A stretch of DNA of 64,000 bases from Methanobacteriota archaeon (GCA_903877165.1 CAIRCU010000008.1:23708-87707); one strand, 5' to 3'; positions 1 through 8,181 are shown, counted from the stretch's first letter. The notes: generated by a model not told the origin, from the sequence alone. Made by a program: numbers and translations.

Positions 1-188
1 ACATCATCAGGACGCAGACCAATCTCCTCCTGGATTTCCTTCATCGCAGTCTGCAGCGGCTCCTCCCCGGGCTCGATGTATCCGGCGACCCCGCCCCACA
101 GTCCCTTGTAGGTACGAACAGAAGAGCTGCGTCTGAGCACCAGGATCTTCCCCTGATACTCTAGGACACAGGTGACGACCTGTGGCAT
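1..188 (-). CDS. Nudix hydrolase, partial (C-terminus outside window)
   Basis: Only the first 62 or so residues are inside the window; the gene runs off the left edge. It starts at the ATG whose complement lies at 186-188. A Nudix box is complete at residues 36-58: Gly36, Glu42, then KE (50-51) and EE (54-55) followed by IGL, with Lys replacing the usual Arg of the REUXEE core. Nudix enzymes hydrolyse nucleoside diphosphates linked to another moiety and need Mg2+ held by the box glutamates. The preceding FxGxWGG-like stretch (GLWGGVAG) is typical of MutT/ADP-ribose-type members, but the substrate cannot be told from this fragment. It follows the esterase gene at a 15-base spacing on the same strand, so the two may share a transcript. 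Confidence 0.9.
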   Translation of the reverse strand, partial: MPQVVTCVLEYQGKILVLRRSSSVRTYKGLWGGVAGYIEPGEEPLQTAMKEIQEEIGLRPDD

Positions 189-203
189 TTCCCGCTCCCT
201 TTG

Positions 204-1688
204 TTACCCGAGTTTGTAGGTGACCATGGCCTCCGGGTATCGTGCGGAGAGATCCAGCAGCTCTTGCATGGGGTGGCCCTCCAAGTACACCTCGAAGAAG
301 GTCACCTCGTAGGCTCGGGTGATGTTCACCATTCGTTTCGGGGTGATCGTCCCGAAATTCAAAGCTTTGGGCGGAATGAAAGGAACGAGATGCGACAGCA
401 ACACGCCGACATCCGTGTACGCGTAGTGCGTGGAGCCGTAGATGCCGACGATGAAGGTATCGTTAGTGGTGTGGTTCCAGACGTACATGGTGTTGTTATC
501 GATAACGGGGAGGTACCGAGACTCCTGCACCATCATGCAGAAGGGCTGATGGATCGTGCCGTTGAGGAAGCTCGGGCTGAAGTACCCATCCAACGTTAGT
601 CCGGCTTTGAACCGGGCATCCTCAAAGCAGCAGGACCCGGTGTTCCCCCCGCCGAAGGAGTGGCCCAGCATCCCGACTCTGGAGAGGTCGAAATGCCCGG
701 CGAACACGGGGTCGCTGGTATTCATGCCGGTGAGGACGTCTAGGGTGAACTTCGCGTCACCAATCATGGTTCGCAGCGACATCGCCAAGAACGCATCATG
801 TTCCGCGGGGTCGGAGGGTGGCGTCGCGATGTCCACGGTTCGATTGCCTGGGAAGACGACGATGCCGGAGACATAGGGATGGTTGATAGCGGCGACGACG
901 AACCCATGGCTCGCCAGGTCCTCTATCAGGGAGGTGTAGATCTGGTAGACGCCGTCATAGCCAGGTGAGAAGATGAGCACTGGATGCTGCCCAGGGGCGA
1001 TGGGCGCCTGCGTTCGTCCGTGGGGATGCACGAACTCGTAGGCGGTGTCCGGGATGGTGAAAAGGGGGATGGGAGACTGGTTCTTCAGCCATAGGAACGT
1101 CAAGGGGTCCATGTACTGGACGGGGTCTCCTGCAGTGGTGGAGTCGGTAGGGTACCAGAGTTGGACCATGATCTCGCGGGTGTCGTTGGGATCCGATGTG
1201 AAGTTCTCCGGGCGGGTGGTATCGATGAGGTGGAGGCTTTGGACGCCGATGTTATACGGGCCGGTCAACGCTGGCATGAATGAGGCGTCGTCCTGCCCGG
1301 TGATCTTTATCATACCGAGGCCCTGGCAGAGCAGGAGGCCGGAGAACGAGGCGTTCGCCGACCTGAACACTCCGGTGAACGGGTGGCTGGAGTTGCCTTC
1401 GATCCAATGTCCGGAGATCATGGGGCCGAGGTACAGGCCGGTGACGCTGCCTGTTGTCGTGGTGCTGTTCCAGGTTGCGGAGAAGATGCCTATGGTGTTG
1501 CGCCTGCCTTGGTTCAGGGATCCTTTGATGCTGCCTGAACTGGTCTTGGTGCTCCAGGTGCCGTGGAACGTTCCGTCCGGCCAGTCAGGATTGCTCACCT
1601 TGAACCATGGTGTTGCCTGCAGTGAGGATGGGATGATCATGAGGAGCAGGAGGATGGCGGTGCTAATCGCAACGATCTTTACAGTCAT
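204..1688 (-). CDS. secreted alpha/beta hydrolase, PAF-acetylhydrolase-like
   Basis: A 494-residue protein with a clear signal peptide (residues 1-25, hydrophobic IAISTAILLLLMII core ending SSLQA). Residues about 30-150 form a Ser/Thr/Gly-rich beta region with repeated G-x-W and GPM motifs. The rest is an alpha/beta hydrolase resembling plasma platelet-activating-factor acetylhydrolase. An oxyanion-side segment VLIFSPGYDG is followed by the nucleophile elbow GHSFGG (Ser near 344), an Asp in LTLDGY (near 367) and a His in GSTHYAY (near 420). The family cleaves short acyl esters of phospholipids or related esters. Several Asn-x-Ser/Thr sites fit an extracellular archaeal glycoprotein. The true substrate is unknown; a generic esterase or dienelactone-hydrolase-type role is possible. 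Confidence 0.8.
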   Translation of the reverse strand: MTVKIVAISTAILLLLMIIPSSLQATPWFKVSNPDWPDGTFHGTWSTKTSSGSIKGSLNQGRRNTIGIFSATWNSTTTTGSVTGLYLGPMISGHWIEGNSSHPFTGVFRSANASFSGLLLCQGLGMIKITGQDDASFMPALTGPYNIGVQSLHLIDTTRPENFTSDPNDTREIMVQLWYPTDSTTAGDPVQYMDPLTFLWLKNQSPIPLFTIPDTAYEFVHPHGRTQAPIAPGQHPVLIFSPGYDGVYQIYTSLIEDLASHGFVVAAINHPYVSGIVVFPGNRTVDIATPPSDPAEHDAFLAMSLRTMIGDAKFTLDVLTGMNTSDPVFAGHFDLSRVGMLGHSFGGGNTGSCCFEDARFKAGLTLDGYFSPSFLNGTIHQPFCMMVQESRYLPVIDNNTMYVWNHTTNDTFIVGIYGSTHYAYTDVGVLLSHLVPFIPPKALNFGTITPKRMVNITRAYEVTFFEVYLEGHPMQELLDLSARYPEAMVTYKLG

Positions 1689-1720
1689 AGTCGAACCTTT
1701 AGGTAAGAAAGGGCTTTCAT

Positions 1721-1730
1721 CATATAAAAG
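1721..1730 (-). promoter_or_regulatory. TATA box for the esterase gene
   Basis: On the minus strand this reads CTTTTATATG, about 33-42 bases upstream of the ATG at 1688. That spacing predicts a transcript with a very short leader, as is usual for archaeal promoters. Confidence 0.5.
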
Positions 1731-1852
1731 CGTTCCTGAACAGGAGGATGAGGCGGCATGACCGTGGGTTTTATTCTAAATCTGTATTATTGAAAAATTT
1801 GTGATAGGAGTTGTACTCCAAAGGAGGAGTGCATGACTTCAAACAACTTTTT

Positions 1853-2689
1853 TTAAAATTTCTTCGAAATATAATCCACCACGGACTCGAAGATCGCCCT
1901 GCCGTCGCCGATCTCGCTGCCGAGTCCCGTCCGCGTCCACGTCGGCTGCTGATGGACGTAGAAGCTGCGCTCCGGATGCGGCATCATCCCGAACACCGTA
2001 CCGGCGGGGTTGCAGATCCCGGCGATGTTCCACGGCGACCCGTTCGGATTCCAGGGGTACCCCGCGTACTTCCCGTCAGGATCGACGTACCGGAACACGA
2101 TCTGGTCGTTCTCCAGCAGCCGCTTGATGTACGCATCCTGCTTCTCCTGAGGGAACAGGAGCTTGCCTTCCGCGTGGGCGCTGGGGATCAGGCGGACCGA
2201 GTCTTTCGGGATCTTCCGGGTGAACACGCAGGTGCCGCTGTTCTCATGTTTCAGCAGCGTCGGCCGGCACTCGAACCGGCTCGAGTCGTTCAGATACAAG
2301 CACGCATCCGGCACGTTCCTGATGGTCTCATCGAACCCGGGCAGCAGCCCCAGCTCCGTGAGGACCTGGAAGCCGTTGCAGACCCCGAGAACCGGGTAGC
2401 CCTGCTCCACGAACTCCCGGAGCGGACGTGCCAGCTGGCTTTTCATGCGCGCCGCGAAAATAGCGCCCGCACGGATGTAATCCCCTGCGGAGAACCCGCC
2501 GGGAATCATGAGGCACTGGTAGTCGAATAAGTTACGGGTCTCCTCCTTGGTGCAGTCGATCCCGAGGAGCTGCTTGAGGTGCACGAACTCAGGTGCGGTC
2601 CCCAGTCGCTGGAACGCATCCAACGACTCCTGTTCGCAGTTCGTCCCTTCAATCCGGATAACCCCCACGCGAATGTCCGCGAGCTTCAA
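1853..2689 (-). CDS. purQ: phosphoribosylformylglycinamidine synthase, glutaminase subunit PurQ
   Basis: A class I glutamine amidotransferase domain of 278 residues. PurQ releases ammonia from glutamine for the PurL subunit, which converts FGAR to FGAM in purine synthesis. Visible signatures are the N-terminal IRIEGTNCEQE, PGGFSAGDY (about 63-71), the nucleophile elbow GVCNGFQ with Cys104, and the catalytic HPER near residue 247. The length is in the range of the longer archaeal PurQ. The start chosen is TTG at 2689, which gives the expected N-terminus and has AGGTGAT a few bases upstream. PurS and PurL are not adjacent, so the complex is encoded at several loci. Confidence 0.95.
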   Translation of the reverse strand: MKLADIRVGVIRIEGTNCEQESLDAFQRLGTAPEFVHLKQLLGIDCTKEETRNLFDYQCLMIPGGFSAGDYIRAGAIFAARMKSQLARPLREFVEQGYPVLGVCNGFQVLTELGLLPGFDETIRNVPDACLYLNDSSRFECRPTLLKHENSGTCVFTRKIPKDSVRLIPSAHAEGKLLFPQEKQDAYIKRLLENDQIVFRYVDPDGKYAGYPWNPNGSPWNIAGICNPAGTVFGMMPHPERSFYVHQQPTWTRTGLGSEIGDGRAIFESVVDYISKKF

Positions 2690-2725
2690 ACGTAATCACC
2701 TGGTCAGACGGGAGAATAGAAGGGG

Positions 2726-2737
2726 TATTATTTTAAG
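2726..2737 (-). promoter_or_regulatory. TATA box for purQ
   Basis: The minus strand reads CTTAAAATAATA here, 37-48 bases upstream of the TTG start at 2689, so transcription would begin near 2700-2710. Confidence 0.45.
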
Positions 2738-2881
2738 GATTCCGCAGCCGCCCGCAGGACGAGGTCTCTCCTGGTTGTATCCTCCTATCGTTTGGGAAAC
2801 ACCAACCATTTTCTGACCCTTTATAAGTAGGATTGACCCATACCGGTTCCTGGAGTAAAGGGCCATAACCAAGCCACCTCA

Positions 2882-3082
2882 TTGAAGATGATTGGTGGTC
2901 TGTTCCGTCATCAGGACGCCTCCCATCCGGAGCAGATCACGATTCCCGTGGGGGGAGAGGCGACGGTGTCCTGTACGCCTTTCCTGGGACTGAGACTCAT
3001 CCACATAAATGTGACGGTGGATGGCGTCTCTAAGGACTACGAAGGGCATCAGCTGCTTTTCCTGACTCTTCTCCAGCCGTAG
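2882..3082 (+). CDS. small hypothetical protein
   Basis: A 66-residue open frame from a TTG (2882) or from the in-frame ATG at 2888. No family is recognised. The protein has a short beta-like stretch (QITIPVGGEATVSCTPF, then LRLIHINVTVDG) that could be an Ig-like or PEGA-like fold, but no signal peptide. There is no convincing ribosome binding site, although the upstream stretch TTATAAGTAGG near 2820-2830 is TATA-like and lies about 55 bases before the start. A pyrimidine-rich, T-containing tract follows the stop codon. Treated as possible only. Confidence 0.4.
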   Translation: MKMIGGLFRHQDASHPEQITIPVGGEATVSCTPFLGLRLIHINVTVDGVSKDYEGHQLLFLTLLQP

Positions 3083-3191
3083 TCCTCTCCTCCCTTACTT
3101 CTCCTTTTTTCCTATTTTCTCTGGTGGAATAAGATTAATGATGAGGCAGTGTATTCGGGGGTGCAACTGAATCTCAGGAGACGTATCTACT

Positions 3192-3533
3192 ATGAAGCAT
3201 GTCCATTACTCCAAGGTTGAGTTGGAGCAGCCTAAAGAGGAGGGAGCTAAGGGCCTGAAAGTCCGCTGGATGATCTCCAAGAAGGATGGGGCGGAGAACT
3301 TCGCTATGCGCATGTTCGAGGTTCAGTCGGGTGGCTGTTCCCCGCTGCATCAGCACGACTGGGAGCATGAGGTCTTCATCCTCGAGGGCACGGGGCTGCT
3401 GCGGGACAAGACCCATGAGGAGCCGTTTGGGCCCGGGGACGTCGTCTTCGTCAAGCCGATGGAATGGCATCAGTTCGTGAACTCCGGCAAGACCATGCTG
3501 CGGTTCCTGTGTCTCATCCCGATCAAAGAATAA
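3192..3533 (+). CDS. cupin-domain protein
   Basis: A 113-residue single-domain cupin. The first cupin motif is visible as HQHDWEHEVFILEGTG (two His, a Glu and a third His-class ligand spaced as in Cupin_2) and the second as GDVVFVKPMEWHQFVN, giving a likely His/Glu/His metal site. Small stand-alone cupins of this type act as sugar-binding or metal-dependent isomerase or dioxygenase-like proteins, and the specific role cannot be read from sequence. It lies 54 bases upstream of hypC and is separated from it by a T-rich tract, so a separate transcript is likely. Confidence 0.85.
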   Translation: MKHVHYSKVELEQPKEEGAKGLKVRWMISKKDGAENFAMRMFEVQSGGCSPLHQHDWEHEVFILEGTGLLRDKTHEEPFGPGDVVFVKPMEWHQFVNSGKTMLRFLCLIPIKE

Positions 3534-3536
3534 ACC

Positions 3537-3547
3537 TTCTTTTTTTC
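3537..3547 (+). terminator. oligo-T terminator after the cupin gene
   Basis: CTTCTTTTTTT directly follows the cupin stop codon. A run of seven T without a stem is the usual archaeal intrinsic termination signal. Confidence 0.5.
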
Positions 3548-3587
3548 TGGGTTAATCTTATAATCCTATCCTGTATGGGATATTTCT

Positions 3588-3821
3588 GTGTGCCTTGCGA
3601 TTCCAGGGAAGGTTGTGACGATTGATGCAAAGACCGGCCACGCGCAGGTCGATTACGGGGACGGCACGTCACGTACGGTGAACGTGTCGCTTGTGGATGT
3701 GAAGGTCGGTGAGTACGTCCTGGTCCATGCGGGATTCGCGATCCAGGTGGTGGACCGCAAGGAGGCGGAGGAGACCATCGCGCTGTTCAAAGAGATGCTT
3801 GAGATGGCGGGTGAGGCCTAG
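3588..3821 (+). CDS. hypC: hydrogenase maturation protein HypC
   Basis: A 77-residue HypC/HybG chaperone starting at GTG 3588. The diagnostic N-terminus MCLAIPGK is present; Cys2 is the residue that binds the Fe(CN)2CO precursor and the hydrogenase large subunit. The central VDYGDGTSRTVNVSLVDVKVGEYVLVHAGFAI segment matches the OB-like barrel of the family. The stop codon shares one base with the start of hypD, so the two are translationally coupled. No hydrogenase structural gene, HypE, HypF, HypA or HypB is in the window. Confidence 0.95.
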   Translation: MCLAIPGKVVTIDAKTGHAQVDYGDGTSRTVNVSLVDVKVGEYVLVHAGFAIQVVDRKEAEETIALFKEMLEMAGEA

Positions 3822-4900
3822 TGTTCGAGCTGCGCGACAAGACGGTGGCTGACGAGATCCTCTCGCAGTTGAAGGCCGCGAAGGTGAAGCTTCGGTTCAT
3901 GCACGTATGCGGGACGCATCAGGAGACGCTGGTGCGGCATGGACTGGATACCGTTTTAAAAAAGTGTGGTGTCACGGTCAGCCAGGGCCCGGGGTGCCCG
4001 GTGTGCGTAACGACCGCGAGGGAGATCGAGGAGGCAATCGCGCTCGCCCGCCGGGGGTACACGGTCGCGTCGTTCGGCGACATGCTGCAGGTGCCTGGGA
4101 AGGATGCATCCCTGGCGCAGGTGAAGGCGCAGGGCAGTGACGTGCGGATGGTGTACAGCATCGAGGATGTAGTGAACCTGGCGAAGCAGCATCCGCAGAA
4201 GCAGGTCGTTTTCTTGGCGGTTGGGTTTGAGACGACCGCGCCGTCGACCGCCGCAGTCATCGAAAACGGGCCTCCCGAAAATTTTTCGATTTTGAGTTGC
4301 CATCGGATGATTCCGCCTGCGCTTCAGGCAATCTTGAGGGCGGGGGAGCTGCGGATCGATGGGTTCATCGAGCCTGGTCATGTGTCCACAATCATCGGGC
4401 TGAAGCCGTACCAGCTGATTTCTCGGCAGTATCATGTGCCTCAGGTGGTGGCTGGGTTCGAGCCGCTGGATGTGCTCATGTCAGTCTGGATGCTGGTGCA
4501 GCAGGTGCAGCAGGGGAAGGCTGCTGTGGAGAACGAGTATGCCCGGGCGGTGAATGCAGAGGGCAACGTCAAGGCTCAGCGTGTGATGCGTCAGGTGTTT
4601 GCTGCTGGGGATGTCGCCTGGCGTGGGTTCCCGGTGATCCCGAAGTCAGGGATGTTCTTGAAACCGCAGTACGCGGCGTTTGATGCTCGGAAGCGGTTTG
4701 CAGATGATCTTTCGGTGCTGGCGGGTGAGTCGTTCCCGGAGCCGCAAGGATGCTTGTGCGGGGCGGTGCTGCGGGGGGTGTGTGCATCGCAGGAGTGCCC
4801 GCTGTTCGGCTGTCAGTGTACGCCGCAGACGCCACTTGGTCCGTGCATGGTGAGTCGTGAGGGGAGCTGTCGGATCGAGTTTCAGTATCAGAAGAAGTAG
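3821..4900 (+). CDS. hypD: hydrogenase maturation protein HypD
   Basis: A 359-residue HypD. With HypC it forms the scaffold on which the Fe(CN)2CO group of NiFe hydrogenases is built. The conserved motifs are all present: CGTHQ at 30-34, GPGCPVC at 56-62, the GFETTAP motif near 137, and the C-terminal cysteine-rich region (GCLCG, CASQECPLFGCQC) that holds the [4Fe-4S] cluster. It begins at GTG 3821, overlapping the hypC stop by one base. This is good evidence that the organism makes a NiFe hydrogenase. Confidence 0.95.
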   Translation: MFELRDKTVADEILSQLKAAKVKLRFMHVCGTHQETLVRHGLDTVLKKCGVTVSQGPGCPVCVTTAREIEEAIALARRGYTVASFGDMLQVPGKDASLAQVKAQGSDVRMVYSIEDVVNLAKQHPQKQVVFLAVGFETTAPSTAAVIENGPPENFSILSCHRMIPPALQAILRAGELRIDGFIEPGHVSTIIGLKPYQLISRQYHVPQVVAGFEPLDVLMSVWMLVQQVQQGKAAVENEYARAVNAEGNVKAQRVMRQVFAAGDVAWRGFPVIPKSGMFLKPQYAAFDARKRFADDLSVLAGESFPEPQGCLCGAVLRGVCASQECPLFGCQCTPQTPLGPCMVSREGSCRIEFQYQKK

Positions 4901-4994
4901 GTTCTGTTTTTTACGATATTTTTATTGCATTATTTATAGGGGTCTGCATACTTTATTATATAGTCCGTGTGTTGTTTTATATGGAGGAAGTTGT

Positions 4995-5858
4995 ATGCAG
5001 CGTGTGTCGCGGGTTTGGGTGATCTCGTTTTGTGTAGTTGGTTTGTTGGTGAGTCTTGCTTTTATTCCGTGTGTTGAGAAGGTTCGTGCTGATGATGGGG
5101 GGGTTGAGGTAATGGTTGAGGGATGTGGGTTTCCTGGTTTTCATAATCGTTCGATAAAACTCACTTCGTCTCAGGCTCATGATCTTCAGGACTTCTTTGT
5201 GCAGTTGCAGGTACGACTTGGGCAGGCGAGGACAAAGCAAGAAATGGTGAGTAGTATCAGGGATATTTTTTCGCGTTTATCTGCCATAGGTCTTCTTCCT
5301 TCTTCCCGGTCTGTAAAGTACGTTGAGAAGTTGATGGAGGATCGTTGTGAGGTAGGTGCGGATGCGTCTTCGATAGTAACCAATGGTCTGGCTGAGAATC
5401 GCCATTGTGTCTTGGTCGGGGCTGCGAGTGATTCGACGTTCTGGGGGTTAATACCGAAATTGATGTTGAATTCTTCTTTTTGGTATATATTTGCTATGAT
5501 GTTCTTGGGTATCTATTCATTGTATGCCATTTTTAAGCCGTGTAATCTCTTTGGTGATGTGACGTTCGGGGGGTACACCGTTTACTCGATGGTCGATTCG
5601 GGGAAATCTCCGGCTCCAATTTATCATAGTCCTTCTGTCGGCTGGATCTGGACAACGGGCAATAATGGTGTTGTTCAGTGGAATCAATCGTTTTATGGAA
5701 ATATTGGAACGAGTTATTTCTTGCCTCCTGCCCTAGGTGTATATACCGGGGCGACTGGGTTTACTGGGTTTAGGATTAGTGGTTTTTTCGTCACGTACTT
5801 CATGTTTGGTATCGCTTCGCATGTGAAGCTTGGCTCGTCTCCACCGTATAGTCGATGA
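4995..5858 (+). CDS. secreted/membrane protein, tandem paralogue A
   Basis: A 287-residue protein of no recognised family. The start is the ATG at 4995, 7 bases after a GGAGG. A signal peptide covers residues 1-32 (VWVISFCVVGLLVSLAFIP core, then KVRA). The N-terminal half has a Cys-Gly-x-Pro-Gly motif (CGFPGF) followed by a helical segment, then NRHCVLVGAAS. A hydrophobic segment around residues 160-180 (SFWYIFAMMFLGIYSLYAIF) may be a membrane helix. The C-terminal third is Gly/aromatic-rich with GVYTGATGFTGFRISGFF. The same layout recurs in the next gene, so the pair arose by tandem duplication. The reading frame is GT-rich compared with the flanking genes. Function unknown. Confidence 0.75.
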   Translation: MQRVSRVWVISFCVVGLLVSLAFIPCVEKVRADDGGVEVMVEGCGFPGFHNRSIKLTSSQAHDLQDFFVQLQVRLGQARTKQEMVSSIRDIFSRLSAIGLLPSSRSVKYVEKLMEDRCEVGADASSIVTNGLAENRHCVLVGAASDSTFWGLIPKLMLNSSFWYIFAMMFLGIYSLYAIFKPCNLFGDVTFGGYTVYSMVDSGKSPAPIYHSPSVGWIWTTGNNGVVQWNQSFYGNIGTSYFLPPALGVYTGATGFTGFRISGFFVTYFMFGIASHVKLGSSPPYSR

Positions 5859-5973
5859 AAAAGGTTTTATTCACTGGAGAAGCGGAAGTAACAGGCCGTT
5901 TGTTTTCTTTTATTAAGGGGTTGCGTTTTTTTTAAATATCTGGTATTTGTTATTAATTGTGGGGTTGTTTGCT

Positions 5974-6786
5974 ATGTGGACGTCTGCGTTCGTTCGTGGT
6001 GTGGTATCAGTTGGCGTTGTCGTCTTGTTCCTTAGCATTTCGTGTAGTCCCTTGATCGAGTCGGTTCATGCACGTGATGCCGGGGATTGTCGGGTCAATG
6101 TGTGTGGGATGCCAGGTGTTCAGAAAACGGTCAGGCTTACACCTGAGCAGTGTCGTGAAGTCGAGTATGCGTTTGAAAGATTTCAGGAAAGAATATCCTG
6201 CGGTCTTTCCCATGAGGAACTAGTTGTAGAAGTTTCAGGGTTGCTTGATGTCTTGAAATCATGTGGCGTGGTTTCCCGGGTAAGTAGTGATGAGATTTCT
6301 CAGCGTGTCTCGGGTCTTGGTGGGTGCTCTGCTTCGCGGTCCGGGCAAGGATCTGGAGTGTATGAAAATTCGCGGTGCCTGATTGTGGGGAAGGGCGATA
6401 CGGTGTTGGTTGCCGGGATGGCGTCGAGATTTTTGGAGCGTGTGTTCTCCGGGCATTATGGTCCTCTGTTTGAGTATGTGTTTGCGTTTCTTTTCTTTCG
6501 TGGGATGCTTGGGGTGGTGAGTGTGGCTGGTGAGCTTGGGTTTGGGGTTGATTTTGGTATTGCGGCTGGTCCTTGTACTGGTTGGATTGCAACGGCGGGT
6601 CGGAATGGCACGTTTTACGTGCGGGGTGACTATTATGGTGTGCTGGGGACGACTGCGTATGTCAGTATGACGGGGGCGGAGGGGTTCACCGGCATTCGCC
6701 TGCTGATCGGTTTTAAAAGTTATTATCTCGGTGTTGCCCAGGAAGTGAAAATTGAGACGATGCCAAACGATTCTTCCTGTGAATGA
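5974..6786 (+). CDS. secreted/membrane protein, tandem paralogue B
   Basis: A 270-residue relative of the preceding gene. The ATG at 5974 gives a signal peptide (FVRGVVSVGVVVLFLSISC). Shared landmarks in the same order as paralogue A are CGMPG, a long helix with KTVRLTPEQCREVEYAFERFQ, NSRCLIVG, a hydrophobic middle segment (YVFAFLFFRGMLGVVSVAG), and a C-terminal TGAEGFTGIRLLIGF. Identity to paralogue A is low overall, so the duplication is old. A TATA-like TTTTTTTAAATATC at 5927-5940 suggests its own promoter. No function can be assigned; an exported surface or envelope role is inferred. Confidence 0.72.
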   Translation: MWTSAFVRGVVSVGVVVLFLSISCSPLIESVHARDAGDCRVNVCGMPGVQKTVRLTPEQCREVEYAFERFQERISCGLSHEELVVEVSGLLDVLKSCGVVSRVSSDEISQRVSGLGGCSASRSGQGSGVYENSRCLIVGKGDTVLVAGMASRFLERVFSGHYGPLFEYVFAFLFFRGMLGVVSVAGELGFGVDFGIAAGPCTGWIATAGRNGTFYVRGDYYGVLGTTAYVSMTGAEGFTGIRLLIGFKSYYLGVAQEVKIETMPNDSSCE

Positions 6787-6823
6787 TTCGGGATGGAAGG
6801 AAAGACGGCCAATGTTTTTTTTA

Positions 6824-7609
6824 TTATTGTAGAAGAGAGCGGAAGAGGTAGAGGATGAGGGAGACGGCAACGCTGATGATGACTGCTCCTATGGTTCCGG
6901 TCAGGATTCCTGTCATGGGATAGAGGAAGTAGATGGCGGCGCCGTAGGCGACGACGCTGGGGCTGCCGTAGATCATGCCTTTGGCGAGCGCCTTGGTGAA
7001 GAGCGGCCCGTGCTCGATGTACGCGATGAGCATCGTTGAAAGGAAGATCGCGGGGAACATGGCGAGGATGCCGCTGAGCGCGACGCTGAGGTTGGAGAGG
7101 GAGACGGCGGCGGCGATGACGACGCCGGCGAGCAGGCCGCGTAAAAGGATTTTGCGGTAGGTGTACTGCATGTGGATCTTCTGCTGGGACGCGACGTGTT
7201 CGTGTTTCTCGAGGTACCACAGGCAGACGGCGAAGGCCACTGCGAAGATGACGAGGGGGACGAGGATCGCTGTGAAATCCGCGATGTACAGCAGGGCGGT
7301 GAAGAAGGTCCAGAGGGAGAACGAGCCGATGAGGATTATGGGTAGTGACCGGGTGCTGAGGGCGGCGAAGGCGACGAGGAAGAGGACGTTGATGCCCATT
7401 TCTGCGACTGCGATGGACACGGAGTGGGCGGCGAAGGGGATGCCGCGGTTGAGGGCGATGAAGAGGAAGGCGATGACGATGGTGGAGGGTAGGGTGCCGG
7501 CGATGCCGCCGATCTTGGTGCCGAAGCGCTCGGCGAGCATCGTGATGAGGATGACGACTGTAAAAGAGAGGAAGAAGGGGAGGATGAGTTCGACGAGGGG
7601 GGAGAGCAC
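6824..7609 (-). CDS. multipass membrane protein with internal repeat
   Basis: A 261-residue protein with about nine or ten predicted membrane helices and a short charged loop in the middle (YLEKHEHVASQQKIHMQYTYRK). The two halves look like a repeat: GGIAGTLPSTIVIAFLFIAL near residues 35-55 corresponds to SGILAMFPAIFLSTMLIAYI near 178-198. Such inverted or direct two-fold repeats are typical of transporters and exporters. I do not recognise the family. It is convergent with the secreted paralogue B and divergent from the Fur-type regulator. The TATA-like GTTTAATAAACC lies just upstream near 7630-7640. Confidence 0.75.
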   Translation of the reverse strand: MLSPLVELILPFFLSFTVVILITMLAERFGTKIGGIAGTLPSTIVIAFLFIALNRGIPFAAHSVSIAVAEMGINVLFLVAFAALSTRSLPIILIGSFSLWTFFTALLYIADFTAILVPLVIFAVAFAVCLWYLEKHEHVASQQKIHMQYTYRKILLRGLLAGVVIAAAVSLSNLSVALSGILAMFPAIFLSTMLIAYIEHGPLFTKALAKGMIYGSPSVVAYGAAIYFLYPMTGILTGTIGAVIISVAVSLILYLFRSLLQ

Positions 7610-7668
7610 GAGTGGGTGAATCCGTCGTGGTTTATTAAACGACGCAGGCCATGGAAGAAATCGTAAGG

Positions 7669-7714
7669 TTTATTAACACGACATGGATTCGGTCCTACAT
7701 TGTAATCATTACAA
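7669..7714 (+). promoter_or_regulatory. TATA box and PerR/Fur-type operator of the redox cluster
   Basis: A TATA-like TTTATTAA (7669-7676) is followed by a perfect 15-bp palindrome TTGTAATCATTACAA at 7700-7714. The palindrome has the 7-1-7 geometry of Fur/PerR boxes and differs from the bacterial PerR consensus (TTATAATNATTATAA) at two symmetric positions. It sits about 25-40 bases downstream of the TATA box, over the expected transcription start, and 27 bases before the regulator ATG at 7741. Binding there would block initiation, which predicts autorepression of the regulator and of the genes read through from it. Confidence 0.75.
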
Positions 7715-7740
7715 GTTAGGATGAAGTCCAGGCACAAACC

Positions 7741-8181
7741 ATGTACGAACCCTACATCACCCTCCTCAAAGAACACCACCTCAAAGCCACACCCCAACGC
7801 CTCCAGATCATCCACTACCTCCACACCCACCACACCCACCCAAACGCAGACGACATCTACACAGCCCTCAGACACACCAGCCCCTCCCTCTCACGCACCA
7901 CTGTGTACAACGCCTTGGAAACCCTCAAAAAAGAGAACATCATCCACTCCATCACCATCTCCGCAGGCGAAACCCGCTACGACGCCCGGATCGACACCCA
8001 CCACCACTTCCTCTGCACCACCTGCAACACCATCTCGGACATCGAACTCGTCTGCCCCAACATCAAACGCGTCGAAGGCGGCGGGTACTGCATCGAAGAA
8101 GTCCACGGCTACTTCAAAGGCATCTGCCCGCAATGCGCCCAGAAACAGGAGCGAAAACATGAACCCAAAGACGCTGCATAA
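7741..8181 (+). CDS. Fur-family transcriptional regulator, PerR-like
   Basis: A 146-residue Fur-family repressor. The N-terminal winged helix has the family signature [14 protein letters not shown] and the recognition region [30 protein letters not shown]. The C-terminal metal and dimerisation domain has HHHFLCTTC and a second CxxC (CPQC) that would hold structural zinc. A peroxide or iron sensing role is inferred from the flavodiiron, ferritin, rubrerythrin and desulfoferrodoxin genes downstream and from the perfect 7-1-7 operator upstream. Sequence alone cannot separate PerR from Fur or Zur. Its 3' end overlaps the next gene by 23 bases, so both are on one transcript. Confidence 0.92.
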   Translation: MYEPYITLLKEHHLKATPQRLQIIHYLHTHHTHPNADDIYTALRHTSPSLSRTTVYNALETLKKENIIHSITISAGETRYDARIDTHHHFLCTTCNTISDIELVCPNIKRVEGGGYCIEEVHGYFKGICPQCAQKQERKHEPKDAA

